From Pedobacter sp. ISL-64 (GTDB lineage Bacteria; Bacteroidota; Bacteroidia; Sphingobacteriales; Sphingobacteriaceae), in NCBI RefSeq assembly GCF_018613605.1, contig NZ_JAGGPU010000008.1, positions 1 to 64,000 on the forward strand: 64,000 nucleotides of DNA, in the 5' to 3' direction. Positions 1 through 8,895 of this stretch are shown here, piece after piece. A program made the position numbers and the translations under genes. A model generated the notes under the pieces. The model was not told the DNA's origin. It saw nothing but the letters and a program-made list of their open reading frames with translations, and ran no database searches. Position 1 is the stretch's first letter, and every line of letters starts with the position of its first letter.

Positions 1-75
1 AACTTTTTGGGGGCAGTCCAGGTACGAGTGAGGACTTGCAGCGATAGCAGGACCGCAGACCGCCACTGAAATAGA
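1..75. repeat. Dispersed repeat of the AGCGATAGCAGGAC type
   Basis: This is a GC-richer patch before gyrA with no supported reading frame. It contains GCAGCGATAGCAGGACCG, which resembles segments at about 14787-14812 and 56210-56230 (CCCGCTATCCG and CAGCAGCGATACCC). Short elements of this kind are common downstream of genes in Sphingobacteriaceae, which is background knowledge. It could also be the 3' edge of a gene lying to the left of the window. Confidence 0.35.
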
Positions 76-81
76 ACCTCA

Positions 82-120
82 CATTTACAAAAAACTTACA
101 ACCCATTTTTTTTGTAAATG
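82..120. terminator. AT-rich hairpin upstream of gyrA
   Basis: CATTTACAAAAAA at 82-94 pairs perfectly with TTTTTTGTAAATG at 108-120 around a short loop. It probably ends the transcript arriving from the left. The remaining 121-294 is AT-rich leader and promoter DNA for gyrA in which I cannot place a clear minus-33/minus-7 pair. Confidence 0.5.
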
Positions 121-294
121 CTGTAAACTCGTTAAACTGGCCCTCAATAAATTAAAATCCCATCGGGAATAAAAAACCTATAGCAAAGGTCAAAACTTTT
201 CCACAATGCCTTAATTCGGCTAAATTTTGTTAAATTCGCAAGGTTATAGTAATACCCTTTTTAATATCGTTTTAAGTAGCGAGAATAATAATTT

Positions 295-2886
295 ATGGCA
301 GAAGATTTAGAAAATCAGCAGAACGACAAAATCATTCAAATTAATATAGAGGAGCAGATGAAATCGGCCTACATTGATTACTCAATGTCGGTAATCGTAT
401 CGAGGGCTTTGCCTGATGTACGTGATGGATTGAAACCGGTACACCGCCGCGTTTTATATGGTATGCTCGATCTTGGTGTAACCAGTAATAAACCACATAA
501 AAAATCTGCCCGTATTGTAGGGGAGGTTTTAGGTAAGTATCACCCACATGGTGATGCATCTGTATATTTCACCATGGTTCGTATGGCTCAGGATTGGAGC
601 TTACGTTACCCGATGGTTGATGGACAAGGAAACTTTGGTCACATTGATGGTGACTCTCCGGCTGCAATGCGTTATACTGAGGCACGTTTTTCGAAAATTG
701 CTGAAGAAATGCTTGCTGATATCAATAAAGATACTGTAGATTTTCAGTTAAACTTTGATGATACCTTACAAGAACCAACTGTTTTACCCGCAAAAATCCC
801 GAACTTATTGGTTAACGGATCTTCTGGTATTGCGGTAGGTATGGCCACCAATATGGCACCTCACAACTTAACCGAAGTAATTGATGGTGTGGTAAGCTAT
901 ATCGATAATAGAGATATTACGATCGAGGAATTGATGAAGTTTGTAAAAGCTCCGGATTTCCCTACCGGTGGTATTATTTATGGTTATACGGGGGTAAAAG
1001 AAGCTTTCGAAACAGGTCGTGGCCGTATTGTAATGCGTGCAAAAGCCGAAATCGAGAATATTAAAGACCGCGAGGTAATTATTGTTACCGAAATTCCTTA
1101 CCAGGTTAACAAAGCGCAGATGATTGAGCGTACTGCTGAATTGGTTGGCGAGAAAAAACTTGAAGGTATTTCGAACATTAAAGACGAATCGAACAAAGAT
1201 GGTATCCGTATCGTTTACGAAATTAAACGTGATGCAAATGCTTCTATCGTTTTAAACAACCTATATAAATATACTGCATTACAAACTTCGTTCAGTGTAA
1301 ATAATATTGCACTGGTAAAAGGCCGTCCACAAATGTTAAATCTTAAAGATTTAATCGTGCATTTTGTGGATCACCGCCATGATGTGGTTGTTCGCCGTAC
1401 CCGTTACGAATTGGCAGAAGCCGAAAAACGTGCACACATTTTAGAAGGTTATTTAATTGCTTTAGATCATTTAGATGAAGTAATTAAATTAATCCGTGCT
1501 TCCGAAACCCCTGAAGATGCCCGTTTAGGCTTGATGGAAAAATTCGGCCTGAGCGATCTTCAGGCACGTGCGATTTTGGATATGACGCTTCGTCGTTTAA
1601 CAGGACTAGAGCGCGATAAGATCAAAGAAGAGTATGCAGAGTTAATGAAAACCATCGAGCATTTAAAATCTATCTTAGCAGATGAAGGTTTGCGTATGCA
1701 GATCATCAAAGATGAGTTAGCAGAAATACGTCAGAAATTTGGTGATGAGCGTAGAACAACTATCGTTCACTCAGCCGAAGACATGAGCATGGAAGATTTC
1801 ATCGATGATGAAGAAGTGGTCATCACCATCTCTCACGAAGGTTACGTAAAACGTACGCCGGCAACCGAATTTAGAGCACAGGGTAGAGGCGGAAAAGGAT
1901 CTAAAGGCAGTAACTCAAGAAACGAAGATTTTATCGAACACATGCTTGTGGCCACAAACCACAATTATATGTTGTTCTTTACCGAAGCCGGAAGGTGTTT
2001 CTGGTTGAGGGTTTACGAAATTCCAGAAGGTTCACGAACCAGTAAAGGAAGAGCGATCCAGAATATTATCAATATCCCGAAAGAGGAAAAAATTAAAGCC
2101 TACATTAAGGTTAAAAACCTGAAAGATCAGGAATATTTAGAGAACAATTTCATTATTATGTGTACTAAAAAAGGTACCATTAAGAAAACTTCTCTTGAAG
2201 CCTATTCACGTCCACGTGTAAATGGTATTAATGCCATCAATATTAATGATGGTGATGTATTATTAGAAGCTTGTTTAACTAACGGACAAAGCGAAATTGT
2301 AATGGCATTGCGTTCTGGTAGAGCAATCCGTTTCAACGAAAGTACGGTTCGTCCGATGGGTAGAACAGCTACCGGCGTACGCGGTGTTAGGCTTGCACAC
2401 GATCAGGATGAAGTTGTTGGCATGATTGCTGTAAACAATCCTGAAGTTACGGTGTTAGTAGTATCAGAAAAAGGATACGGTAAACGTACCGATATTGAAG
2501 ATTACCGTGTAACTAACCGTGGTGGTAAAGGGGTAAAAACAATTAATGTTACTGAAAAAACGGGACAATTAGTTTCTATAAAAGACGTTACAGATAGCGA
2601 AGATTTGATGATCATTAACCGTTCAGGTATTGTGATCAGAATTCCGGTATCAGCATTAAGGGTAATGGGCCGTGCCACACAAGGGGTTCGTTTGATCTCG
2701 TTAAAAGGTGATGACGAGATTGCATCGGTAACTAAAATCGATCACGAAGAAGACGAAGAAGAAACAGTAGATTTAACAGATGTTGTAGTTACAGACGGCG
2801 AAGAAGTAGAAGCAGATACTACTCCCGAGGCAGATGATACTGAAGAAGAAGGCGAATCGGATAACGAAACAGAAGAAGAAAATTAA
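295..2886 (+). CDS. gyrA: DNA gyrase subunit A
   Basis: This is the breakage-reunion subunit of gyrase, which introduces negative supercoils together with GyrB. The N-terminal domain begins near residue 30 with the canonical [20 protein letters not shown]. The catalytic tyrosine is Y127 in AAMRYTE. The quinolone region reads [10 protein letters not shown] at residues 83-92, so Ala88 occupies the position of E. coli Ser83 and Phe92 that of Asp87. A GyrA-box, QGRGGKG, lies at about 529-535 and marks this as gyrase rather than ParC. The C-terminal beta-pinwheel is followed by a strongly acidic tail of about 50 residues. The length of 863 residues is normal. A secreted TPR gene follows after 26 bp in the same direction. 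Confidence 0.98.
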   Translation: MAEDLENQQNDKIIQINIEEQMKSAYIDYSMSVIVSRALPDVRDGLKPVHRRVLYGMLDLGVTSNKPHKKSARIVGEVLGKYHPHGDASVYFTMVRMAQDWSLRYPMVDGQGNFGHIDGDSPAAMRYTEARFSKIAEEMLADINKDTVDFQLNFDDTLQEPTVLPAKIPNLLVNGSSGIAVGMATNMAPHNLTEVIDGVVSYIDNRDITIEELMKFVKAPDFPTGGIIYGYTGVKEAFETGRGRIVMRAKAEIENIKDREVIIVTEIPYQVNKAQMIERTAELVGEKKLEGISNIKDESNKDGIRIVYEIKRDANASIVLNNLYKYTALQTSFSVNNIALVKGRPQMLNLKDLIVHFVDHRHDVVVRRTRYELAEAEKRAHILEGYLIALDHLDEVIKLIRASETPEDARLGLMEKFGLSDLQARAILDMTLRRLTGLERDKIKEEYAELMKTIEHLKSILADEGLRMQIIKDELAEIRQKFGDERRTTIVHSAEDMSMEDFIDDEEVVITISHEGYVKRTPATEFRAQGRGGKGSKGSNSRNEDFIEHMLVATNHNYMLFFTEAGRCFWLRVYEIPEGSRTSKGRAIQNIINIPKEEKIKAYIKVKNLKDQEYLENNFIIMCTKKGTIKKTSLEAYSRPRVNGINAININDGDVLLEACLTNGQSEIVMALRSGRAIRFNESTVRPMGRTATGVRGVRLAHDQDEVVGMIAVNNPEVTVLVVSEKGYGKRTDIEDYRVTNRGGKGVKTINVTEKTGQLVSIKDVTDSEDLMIINRSGIVIRIPVSALRVMGRATQGVRLISLKGDDEIASVTKIDHEEDEEETVDLTDVVVTDGEEVEADTTPEADDTEEEGESDNETEEEN

Positions 2887-2912
2887 CTAAAAATAAGATT
2901 AGAATAAAAATT

Positions 2913-4001
2913 ATGAAAAGAGTATTTCTAAGTATAGTTCTAGCAGGTGCGGTAAGCTCTGCATTTGCTCAGAAAAGTGAAATAACCGCGGCAAAAAACG
3001 ACTGGGGTTTATTCCAGCTAACTTCTTCAAGTGCATCAACGCCGTTGGCAAAAAAGCTTGAAGCGTTAGCAAAAGGCTTGGCCCATACCGACAAAGCAAT
3101 TGCTGATGAAAAATCTAAAGTAATGCCTGAAGCATGGTCGTACCGCGCTTTATTCGCTTCTTCTGCAGCAATTCTGGATTCAACAAGCACTGCAAATGCC
3201 GATGCCAACCTTAAAATTGCGCAGGAAGCTATTGCTGAAGCGAAAAAACTGGATACCAAAGGCACTGAAAAAGATAATATCAATTCAGCTGAAACCAATA
3301 TTAGCAACGCAGTTAGAAATGGTGGTGTAATTGCTTACAATAAAAAAGATTACAAAACTGCTTATACAAAATTCGTAGCAGCAACAGTAATTAATCCAAA
3401 CGATACCGCTATGTATCTAAATGCGGGTATTGCGGCAAGACTTAATGAGGATTATCCAAACATGATTAGCCAATTCAAAAAAGTAATCTCTTTGAATTCT
3501 CCACAGTCTAAAGATTTATATTCTGAGATTATCACAACCACGTTGGCTAAACAAAAAGATACAACAGCTGCTTTGGCCGTTATTAAAGAAGCTTCTGCTA
3601 AATTCCCTGAAAATACCGACTGGATTAAAACTGAAACCCAGATTTATATTGATAGGGGTGATGCTGCCAAATCTGAGCAAATGTTGGTTGCTTTAGCTGC
3701 AAAAGAACCAAACAACCCTAACTATCAGGTTTTATTGGGCAACATTTATTTCAGTCAGGCTTTAAAATTACAGGCCGATAGAAATAAAATCGATCCTAAA
3801 AAAGTGAAAGAATTTAACGAAGTAACAGGTAGAATGAATGCGCTGTTAGATAAATCTCTTCCTTTTTACAAGAAAGCACTTGAGGTTGATGCTAAAAATC
3901 AAGGCGCATTAGAAACCTTGAAAACGATCTATGCTTTTAGAAATGATACTAAAAATTACGAAGATATCAAGAAACGTTTAGACGCATTGCCTAAACAATA
4001 A
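2913..4001 (+). CDS. Secreted tetratricopeptide-repeat protein
   Basis: A 362-residue exported protein. Residues 1-19 form a signal peptide ending AFAQ, followed by an N-terminal segment rich in Ala, Lys and Glu. TPR-like helical pairs run from about 130 to 355 (for example YNKKDYKTAYTKFVAATVI). No catalytic motif is visible, so a periplasmic scaffold role is inferred from the repeats alone. It starts 26 bp after gyrA and may be read through from it, and it ends at a strong hairpin. The next gene is a paralogue with the same layout (signal peptide, AQKSxI start, TPR tail). The function is unknown. Confidence 0.85.
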   Translation: MKRVFLSIVLAGAVSSAFAQKSEITAAKNDWGLFQLTSSSASTPLAKKLEALAKGLAHTDKAIADEKSKVMPEAWSYRALFASSAAILDSTSTANADANLKIAQEAIAEAKKLDTKGTEKDNINSAETNISNAVRNGGVIAYNKKDYKTAYTKFVAATVINPNDTAMYLNAGIAARLNEDYPNMISQFKKVISLNSPQSKDLYSEIITTTLAKQKDTTAALAVIKEASAKFPENTDWIKTETQIYIDRGDAAKSEQMLVALAAKEPNNPNYQVLLGNIYFSQALKLQADRNKIDPKKVKEFNEVTGRMNALLDKSLPFYKKALEVDAKNQGALETLKTIYAFRNDTKNYEDIKKRLDALPKQ

Positions 4002-4017
4002 TTTATTGATCGATCCA

Positions 4018-4053
4018 AAAAAAGAGCTCTGAAATTTCGGAGCTCTTTTTTTT
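4018..4053 (+). terminator. Rho-independent terminator after gyrA-TPR unit
   Basis: AAAGAGCTC and GAGCTCTTT form a GC-containing stem around a ten-base loop, followed by a run of T. It closes the gyrA/TPR unit, so the second TPR gene probably has its own promoter in 4054-4100. Confidence 0.85.
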
Positions 4054-4100
4054 ATGTTTATTTTTATCGTTTATTACGGTTTTACCACATTCTTTATATT

Positions 4101-5246
4101 ATGCAGAATTGCCTTAAAATATCATTAACCGCTTTAATTTTCGTTTCTTTTAATGCTGTAGCGCAAAAAAGTCAAATTCTTATCGCCAGAAATGCTGTTG
4201 GTAAACTACAAGCTTCAATTGCCAATAAAGAAGATGAAAAAAAACAGTTATCGATTATTACAGAAGGCTTAAAATCAATAGAATCAGCTGAGAAAGATAA
4301 CAAAACTAAAAACTGGAGTGAAACCTGGTCTATTAAATCTTATCTTACTTCTTTTGCTTCATTAGTTGATACTGATCCCAATAATGCGAATAAATTTTAC
4401 GATTCAGCTGTTGAAGCTGTAGCCAAAGCCAAATCTTTAGACCGTTATGATGATAACGGTGGGCTTATTAAAGCCTCTAACCACAATATCCTCATCAAAA
4501 AACAGGAAAAAGGTAATGAAGCTTTTTTTAATAACGATTTTAAAGAAGCATTTGCTGATTTGAAAGAAGTATGTGATAATTTCCCTGCAGACACCACATT
4601 GGCGTTAAATACAGCAATTTGTGCATTAAATATTCAGTCGTATGACGAATCTTTAACGTATTTTAAACGTGCAAAAGAAAACGGAATTAGAAATCCATCG
4701 GTTTTTCAGAAAATGGCGCAGATGTATGTGGTGAAATCAGAAAATGAAACCGCTATTAAAACTTTGGAGGATGGCCTTGTGCTTAATCCGTTCAACCGCT
4801 TTTTAACAAACGATTATATTAATCTATTACTCGATACCGAGAATTATAGTAAAGCTCAGGGATTAATCGAAAACAATTTAAAAGTTGAAAAAGGAAATAA
4901 GCTGCTTTATTTTCTGTATGGTTACCTGCAACAGGTTGGTGGAAATAATGCTACCGCTATTTTGGCCTATGATAAAGCTTTGTCTACAGATCAAAATTAT
5001 TTTGATGCATTGTACCAATTGAGTTTAGCTTACATCAATACAGCCAATGAAACCCTGAGCAAAAATGACGTTGATAAAACTGAAAAATATAAAGGCCTCA
5101 TCAATCGTGCACAGTTCGCTTTGCAGCGCGCAAATGAAATTAACCCGAACGATAAAAAAACTGTACAGTTGCTGATTGATATCTACACTAAAAAGGGAGT
5201 AACGAACAAAGTACAGGAGCTTAACCGTAAACTTCAAGAACTATAA
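4101..5246 (+). CDS. Secreted tetratricopeptide-repeat protein, paralogue of the preceding gene
   Basis: This 381-residue protein has an N-terminal signal peptide ending AVAQ and then KSQILIARNAVGKLQ, which mirrors the mature start of the protein at 2913-4001. TPR-like units run from about 140 to the C-terminus (for example NNDFKEAFADLKEVCDNFP and YLYGYLQQVGGN-like segments). The two proteins look like an old tandem duplication. No enzyme motif is seen. A periplasmic or membrane-attached scaffold is the most that can be inferred. Confidence 0.83.
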   Translation: MQNCLKISLTALIFVSFNAVAQKSQILIARNAVGKLQASIANKEDEKKQLSIITEGLKSIESAEKDNKTKNWSETWSIKSYLTSFASLVDTDPNNANKFYDSAVEAVAKAKSLDRYDDNGGLIKASNHNILIKKQEKGNEAFFNNDFKEAFADLKEVCDNFPADTTLALNTAICALNIQSYDESLTYFKRAKENGIRNPSVFQKMAQMYVVKSENETAIKTLEDGLVLNPFNRFLTNDYINLLLDTENYSKAQGLIENNLKVEKGNKLLYFLYGYLQQVGGNNATAILAYDKALSTDQNYFDALYQLSLAYINTANETLSKNDVDKTEKYKGLINRAQFALQRANEINPNDKKTVQLLIDIYTKKGVTNKVQELNRKLQEL

Positions 5247-5397
5247 TTTTATCGATTAATTTATGAGAATAGGATGGTGTTAGAAAAATCAACTTAACAT
5301 AATATTAATTATAAGACAAATTACTATTGGTATTATTGCTTTGATTTATACGTTATTTATATATTTAATGCGTTTATTCGTTACTTATTCTAAAATA

Positions 5398-6615
5398 ATG
5401 CTGTCTACTATGCAAAACTTGCTTTTTAAATTCGTGTGTGTGTGCGTAATTCTGCTTTTTTCATTTAAAACAAATGCTCAAAAAGTGGAACCAATTAAAT
5501 CTGATTATGGTGAAGTTGTAACGATGCATTCCAGCATCTTAAACGAAAACCGAAAGATATTGATCTATACACCTAAAGATTCTGTAAATTCGGAAAAACG
5601 ATATCCAGTGATCTATGTTCTGGATGCTGACAATCATTTCACGCAAATGGTAGAATATTCTAAATACCTCAGCCGACAAGATGTGTATGTTATCCCGCCA
5701 ATGATTGTTGTAGGAATAACAAATACCGACCGTGTTCGCGATCTCACACCGTCAAAAAGCAATTTCGACTATTCTGGGAAACCGGATACCACTGCTAACG
5801 CCCCCTATAAGAATAGCGGAGGAAATGAACATTTTTTACAATTCATCCAGAAAGAACTCCTGCCCTATGTTAATTCGAATTATAAAACTCAACCTTACCG
5901 CATTTTAGCTGGACATTCATTTGGAGGTCTGACAGCCATTAATTGTCTGATTAATTATCCGGATATGTTTAACGCATATATTGCCGTAAGCCCATCCTTC
6001 TGGTGGGATCAGAAATTTCTTCTCAAACTTGCTGATAAAAAACTGAAAGCAGGGTCAACTTTATCAAAAACGTTTTTTTTTAGTGATGGAAATGAAGGTT
6101 CTTCACCAAGATCACCTTTTCATAAAGATGTTTTAAAATTTGATTCGCTGCTCAAAAGCCGCAATATTAAAGGATTAAATTTCGAATATGCGAGCTATCC
6201 AATTGAGAGCCACATGACAGTCCCTATTAAATCGTATTATGACGGACTTCGATTTGTCTATCGTCAATGGGTTCTTCCTCCGGTAAGTGATGAAAAGATA
6301 AATCCAGAGATTATTATGAAACATTATAAAGGATTGTCGCAAAAGTTTGGGTATCCAATTTTGCCTGACGAAGCATATTTCAACGGCCTAGCGCAATGGT
6401 TGGTGAAAAATCCGAAAACCTTAGATAATGGCATACAGATACTGGAAATGAATACGGTCAATTATCCATCTTCGTCAAAGGCCTTTACGGCTTTGGGGGC
6501 AGCATACGCGATGAAAGGAGAAAAACAAAATGCTACCGCTTCGTATAAAAAGGCCAGTGAATTGAATCCCACTTCTAATGAAATTAAATTACGCTTGCAG
6601 GAGTTACAAAAATAA
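5398..6615 (+). CDS. Secreted esterase-D-type alpha/beta hydrolase with C-terminal TPR
   Basis: An exported serine esterase of the esterase D (Fes/IroE-like) family. I chose the ATG at 5398, or possibly 5410, because it places a clean signal peptide (FKFVCVCVILLFSFKTNAQ) at the N-terminus. An upstream TTG at 5341 would only add an unrelated hydrophobic stretch. The nucleophile elbow is GHSFGG with Ser174, and the likely catalytic histidine is His272 in ESHMT. After the hydrolase domain, about the last 90 residues resemble TPR units. The substrate cannot be read from the sequence. Endonuclease V follows after 8 bp. Confidence 0.82.
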   Translation: MLSTMQNLLFKFVCVCVILLFSFKTNAQKVEPIKSDYGEVVTMHSSILNENRKILIYTPKDSVNSEKRYPVIYVLDADNHFTQMVEYSKYLSRQDVYVIPPMIVVGITNTDRVRDLTPSKSNFDYSGKPDTTANAPYKNSGGNEHFLQFIQKELLPYVNSNYKTQPYRILAGHSFGGLTAINCLINYPDMFNAYIAVSPSFWWDQKFLLKLADKKLKAGSTLSKTFFFSDGNEGSSPRSPFHKDVLKFDSLLKSRNIKGLNFEYASYPIESHMTVPIKSYYDGLRFVYRQWVLPPVSDEKINPEIIMKHYKGLSQKFGYPILPDEAYFNGLAQWLVKNPKTLDNGIQILEMNTVNYPSSSKAFTALGAAYAMKGEKQNATASYKKASELNPTSNEIKLRLQELQK

Positions 6616-6623
6616 GATATCCC

Positions 6624-7325
6624 ATGTACGACCACTACAGCTTCGAAGATGCTACTGCTTACCAAATTGAATTAGCCAAACAACTAAAATTCAGTACAGT
6701 TGATAAAATCAGTACGATTGCTGGCGCAGATATTTCATTTAATAAAAACAGTACAACCATGTATGCGGGAATTGTGATCTTAACTTATCCAGGAATGGTT
6801 TTGAAATCATTTGCATTAGAAACTTACGAAACCAGTTTTCCTTATAAAGCAGGTTTTTTAGGCTTTAAAGAAGTTCCGGCATTATTGAAAGTTTGGGAAT
6901 TGATACCCAATAAACCTGATGTTGTAGTTCTTGATGGAAACGGAATTTTGCATCCACGCCGTATGGGCGTTGCTTCGCATTTTGGAATTCTCGCGAACCA
7001 AGCCACAATTGGCTGCGCTAAAAGTCTTTTACATGGACAAAATCATCAGCCTCAAAATGTCAAATTTAGTACTGCAGAAATTAAAAATAATGCGGGCGAA
7101 ATGCTTGGTTTTGCATTGAGAACAAAGCGCAATTGCGCACCTGTTTATGTTTCTGCCGGACATTTAATTACGCAAGAAGAAAGTTTAAATACAATTAAAA
7201 AATCTGTTGGAAATTATCGTATCCCCGAATCAACACGCCTGGCTCATAACCTAGTAAACGATTTCAGGCTTGGCAAACGAAAAGCTGGCTTTCATGAGGT
7301 GGCGCCATCTTTAACATTGTTTTAA
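6624..7325 (+). CDS. nfi: Endonuclease V (deoxyinosine 3' endonuclease)
   Basis: This repair enzyme nicks DNA one base 3' of deoxyinosine. The family metal-binding acids are visible: Asp36 in GADISF, Glu83 in PYKAGFLGFKE and Asp104 in VVLDGNG. The diagnostic block HPRRMGVASHFG follows. The motif usually written PYxPG has Ala in place of the second Pro, a mild variant. The length of 233 residues is normal. It sits 8 bp after the esterase gene and 17 bp before a small membrane gene, so the three are probably co-transcribed. Confidence 0.93.
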   Translation: MYDHYSFEDATAYQIELAKQLKFSTVDKISTIAGADISFNKNSTTMYAGIVILTYPGMVLKSFALETYETSFPYKAGFLGFKEVPALLKVWELIPNKPDVVVLDGNGILHPRRMGVASHFGILANQATIGCAKSLLHGQNHQPQNVKFSTAEIKNNAGEMLGFALRTKRNCAPVYVSAGHLITQEESLNTIKKSVGNYRIPESTRLAHNLVNDFRLGKRKAGFHEVAPSLTLF

Positions 7326-7342
7326 AATGATTATATTTACAT

Positions 7343-7543
7343 ATGAACGCTTATTTAATAATTCTCGCTATTGTTGTAATGCTTATCATGTTGGTAAACA
7401 TTTACGTTATTTTAGACATTTCGAAATTTCCATACAATAAGAGACGACAAAAATGGATGTGGACCAATGTGGTATTGTTCTTGCCTCTTTTTGGGTCTTT
7501 AATTTATTTTTTGGTTGGTAAAAAAATACTTGGCGAAAATTAA
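7343..7543 (+). CDS. Small PLDc_N-type membrane protein
   Basis: A 66-residue protein with two hydrophobic segments (about 4-24 and 41-60) joined by a basic loop, KFPYNKRRQKW. This matches the phospholipase D N-terminal (PLDc_N) domain found as a stand-alone small protein in many Bacteroidota, in which the W-x4-V-x4-P-x2-G-x3-Y pattern is typical. No phospholipase catalytic domain is present. The role is unknown. It ends 8 bp from the convergent gene at 7552. Confidence 0.8.
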   Translation: MNAYLIILAIVVMLIMLVNIYVILDISKFPYNKRRQKWMWTNVVLFLPLFGSLIYFLVGKKILGEN

Positions 7544-7551
7544 ATCCGAAA

Positions 7552-7896
7552 TTAATTCAAACTACAATTCTCTAAATCACCGTCCCAATTTTCTTTTTCA
7601 TTGGTTAAAATTTCTAGAGAATCTATTTTACAGTTCGTAACATCCAAGCAATAAGTTAATTCATTTTTCAGGTTCGGAGCAGTTAGTTTTGCTTCAGCAC
7701 TAAGTAAACCGTTTTCAAATTCTTCTTCTTGAAATTCCTTTAGGTAGACAAAATTTATGTACAAACCTGTACCGGTTGTTTTAGTAGTTTCGATCCTTAT
7801 AAAATCTAAGTGCTCAGATAAATAGCCGAATTTTTCTGGATTATCTTTTATTATCGTTTTAAGTAGCAGACGCTCAAATTCTTTTAATTCGGTCAT
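7552..7896 (-). CDS. Conserved hypothetical protein downstream of hemF
   Basis: A 114-residue soluble protein with no signal peptide or membrane segment. It starts MTELKEFERLLL and has a C-terminal half rich in acidic residues. Its start codon directly abuts the stop of hemF, so translational coupling is likely. I do not recognise a domain. The tight placement suggests a role linked to heme synthesis, but this is inference only. Confidence 0.65.
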   Translation of the reverse strand: MTELKEFERLLLKTIIKDNPEKFGYLSEHLDFIRIETTKTTGTGLYINFVYLKEFQEEEFENGLLSAEAKLTAPNLKNELTYCLDVTNCKIDSLEILTNEKENWDGDLENCSLN

Positions 7897-8790
7897 TTAG
7901 ATCCAGTTAATTCCTTTTTTTAGTAGCTGCTGGGTTTTGTATTCATCAGAATTAATTTCCGGCTGAACATTATAACCCCAGTTAGCCTGTGGTGGTAAAC
8001 TCATTAGAATAGATTCTATCCGTCCGTTGGTTTCTAAGCCGAATTTTGTTCCAGAGTCGTAAACTAAATTAAATTCTACATAACGACTACGGCGCTGATA
8101 TTGCCATTGTTTCTGGGCTTCTGTAAACTCTTTATCGCGGTTCCTATCAATCAATTCGGTGTAAATCGGTAAAAATGTTTCGCCAATATTAATAGAAAAA
8201 TCTAAAATCTGCTCCCATGATAAATTGGTGTTTTCTGGCTTCAGTCTATCATAAAAAATACCGCCAATACCACGGGTTTCTTCACGGTGTTTAATGAAGA
8301 AATAATCATCGGCATGTGTTTTAAATTTTGGATAAAATTCAGCACTGAAGTCGTCGCAAGCCTGTTTCAATTTATGGTGAAAAAAACGGGCATCGTTTTC
8401 GAACACGTAATGTGGTGTTAAATCGATACCACCGCCAAACCAGCGTGTTTCTTCATTAAGTTCGAAATAGCGGATATTCATGTGGATAATCGGAACCAGT
8501 GGATGGTTTGGATGAATTACAATTGAAACTCCGGTAGCAAAAAAATCATCTTCGCTTACATTAAAGGCTTTTTTTACAGCTTCGGGCAATTTACCATGTA
8601 CCGCAGAGAAATTTACGCCACCTTTTTCGATAATTGCACCATTTTGCATAATCCTGGTGCGTCCGCCTCCCCCACCGTTTCTTTCCCAAAGTTCCTCTTC
8701 AAATTTTCCTTTGCCATCGGCAATTTCCAATCCCCTGCAAATTTCATCCTGAATTTGCTTATACCGTTCCGCTACTTCTTCTTTAAACAT
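7897..8790 (-). CDS. hemF: Oxygen-dependent coproporphyrinogen III oxidase
   Basis: HemF converts coproporphyrinogen III to protoporphyrinogen IX using O2, the aerobic step of heme synthesis. Family signatures are clear: the ERNGGGGGRTRIM glycine-rich block, IHPNHPLVPIIHMNIRYFE, WFGGGIDLTPHY and the C-terminal RRSRYVEFNLVYDSGTKFGL. An in-frame ATG at 8811 would add seven residues. I prefer 8790 because a perfect TAAATTTG minus-7 box lies at 8813-8820, which would put the transcription start near the upstream ATG. The resulting 297 residues match normal HemF length. The adjacent 114-residue gene shares its transcript. Confidence 0.95.
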   Translation of the reverse strand: MFKEEVAERYKQIQDEICRGLEIADGKGKFEEELWERNGGGGGRTRIMQNGAIIEKGGVNFSAVHGKLPEAVKKAFNVSEDDFFATGVSIVIHPNHPLVPIIHMNIRYFELNEETRWFGGGIDLTPHYVFENDARFFHHKLKQACDDFSAEFYPKFKTHADDYFFIKHREETRGIGGIFYDRLKPENTNLSWEQILDFSINIGETFLPIYTELIDRNRDKEFTEAQKQWQYQRRSRYVEFNLVYDSGTKFGLETNGRIESILMSLPPQANWGYNVQPEINSDEYKTQQLLKKGINWI

Positions 8791-8812
8791 GATGGCTCTT
8801 TCTATTTCCATA

Positions 8813-8820
8813 CAAATTTA
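8813..8820 (-). promoter_or_regulatory. Bacteroidota minus-7 box for hemF
   Basis: TAAATTTG read on the minus strand fits the Bacteroidota housekeeping consensus TAnnTTTG. I see no clear TTTG minus-33 partner. Its position, one base before the ATG at 8811, favours translation from the ATG at 8790. Confidence 0.4.
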
Positions 8821-8895
8821 AAGCTATTCAGGCAGCTATATTGATTTATGTTTAGATAGTACATTTTATTGACATTATTTTTAGTCAGAAGCTTA

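Noticed and set aside
5341..5397. TTG start 19 codons upstream for the esterase
   Set aside because: It would place an extra hydrophobic segment before a good signal peptide. The ATG at 5398 or 5410 is better.
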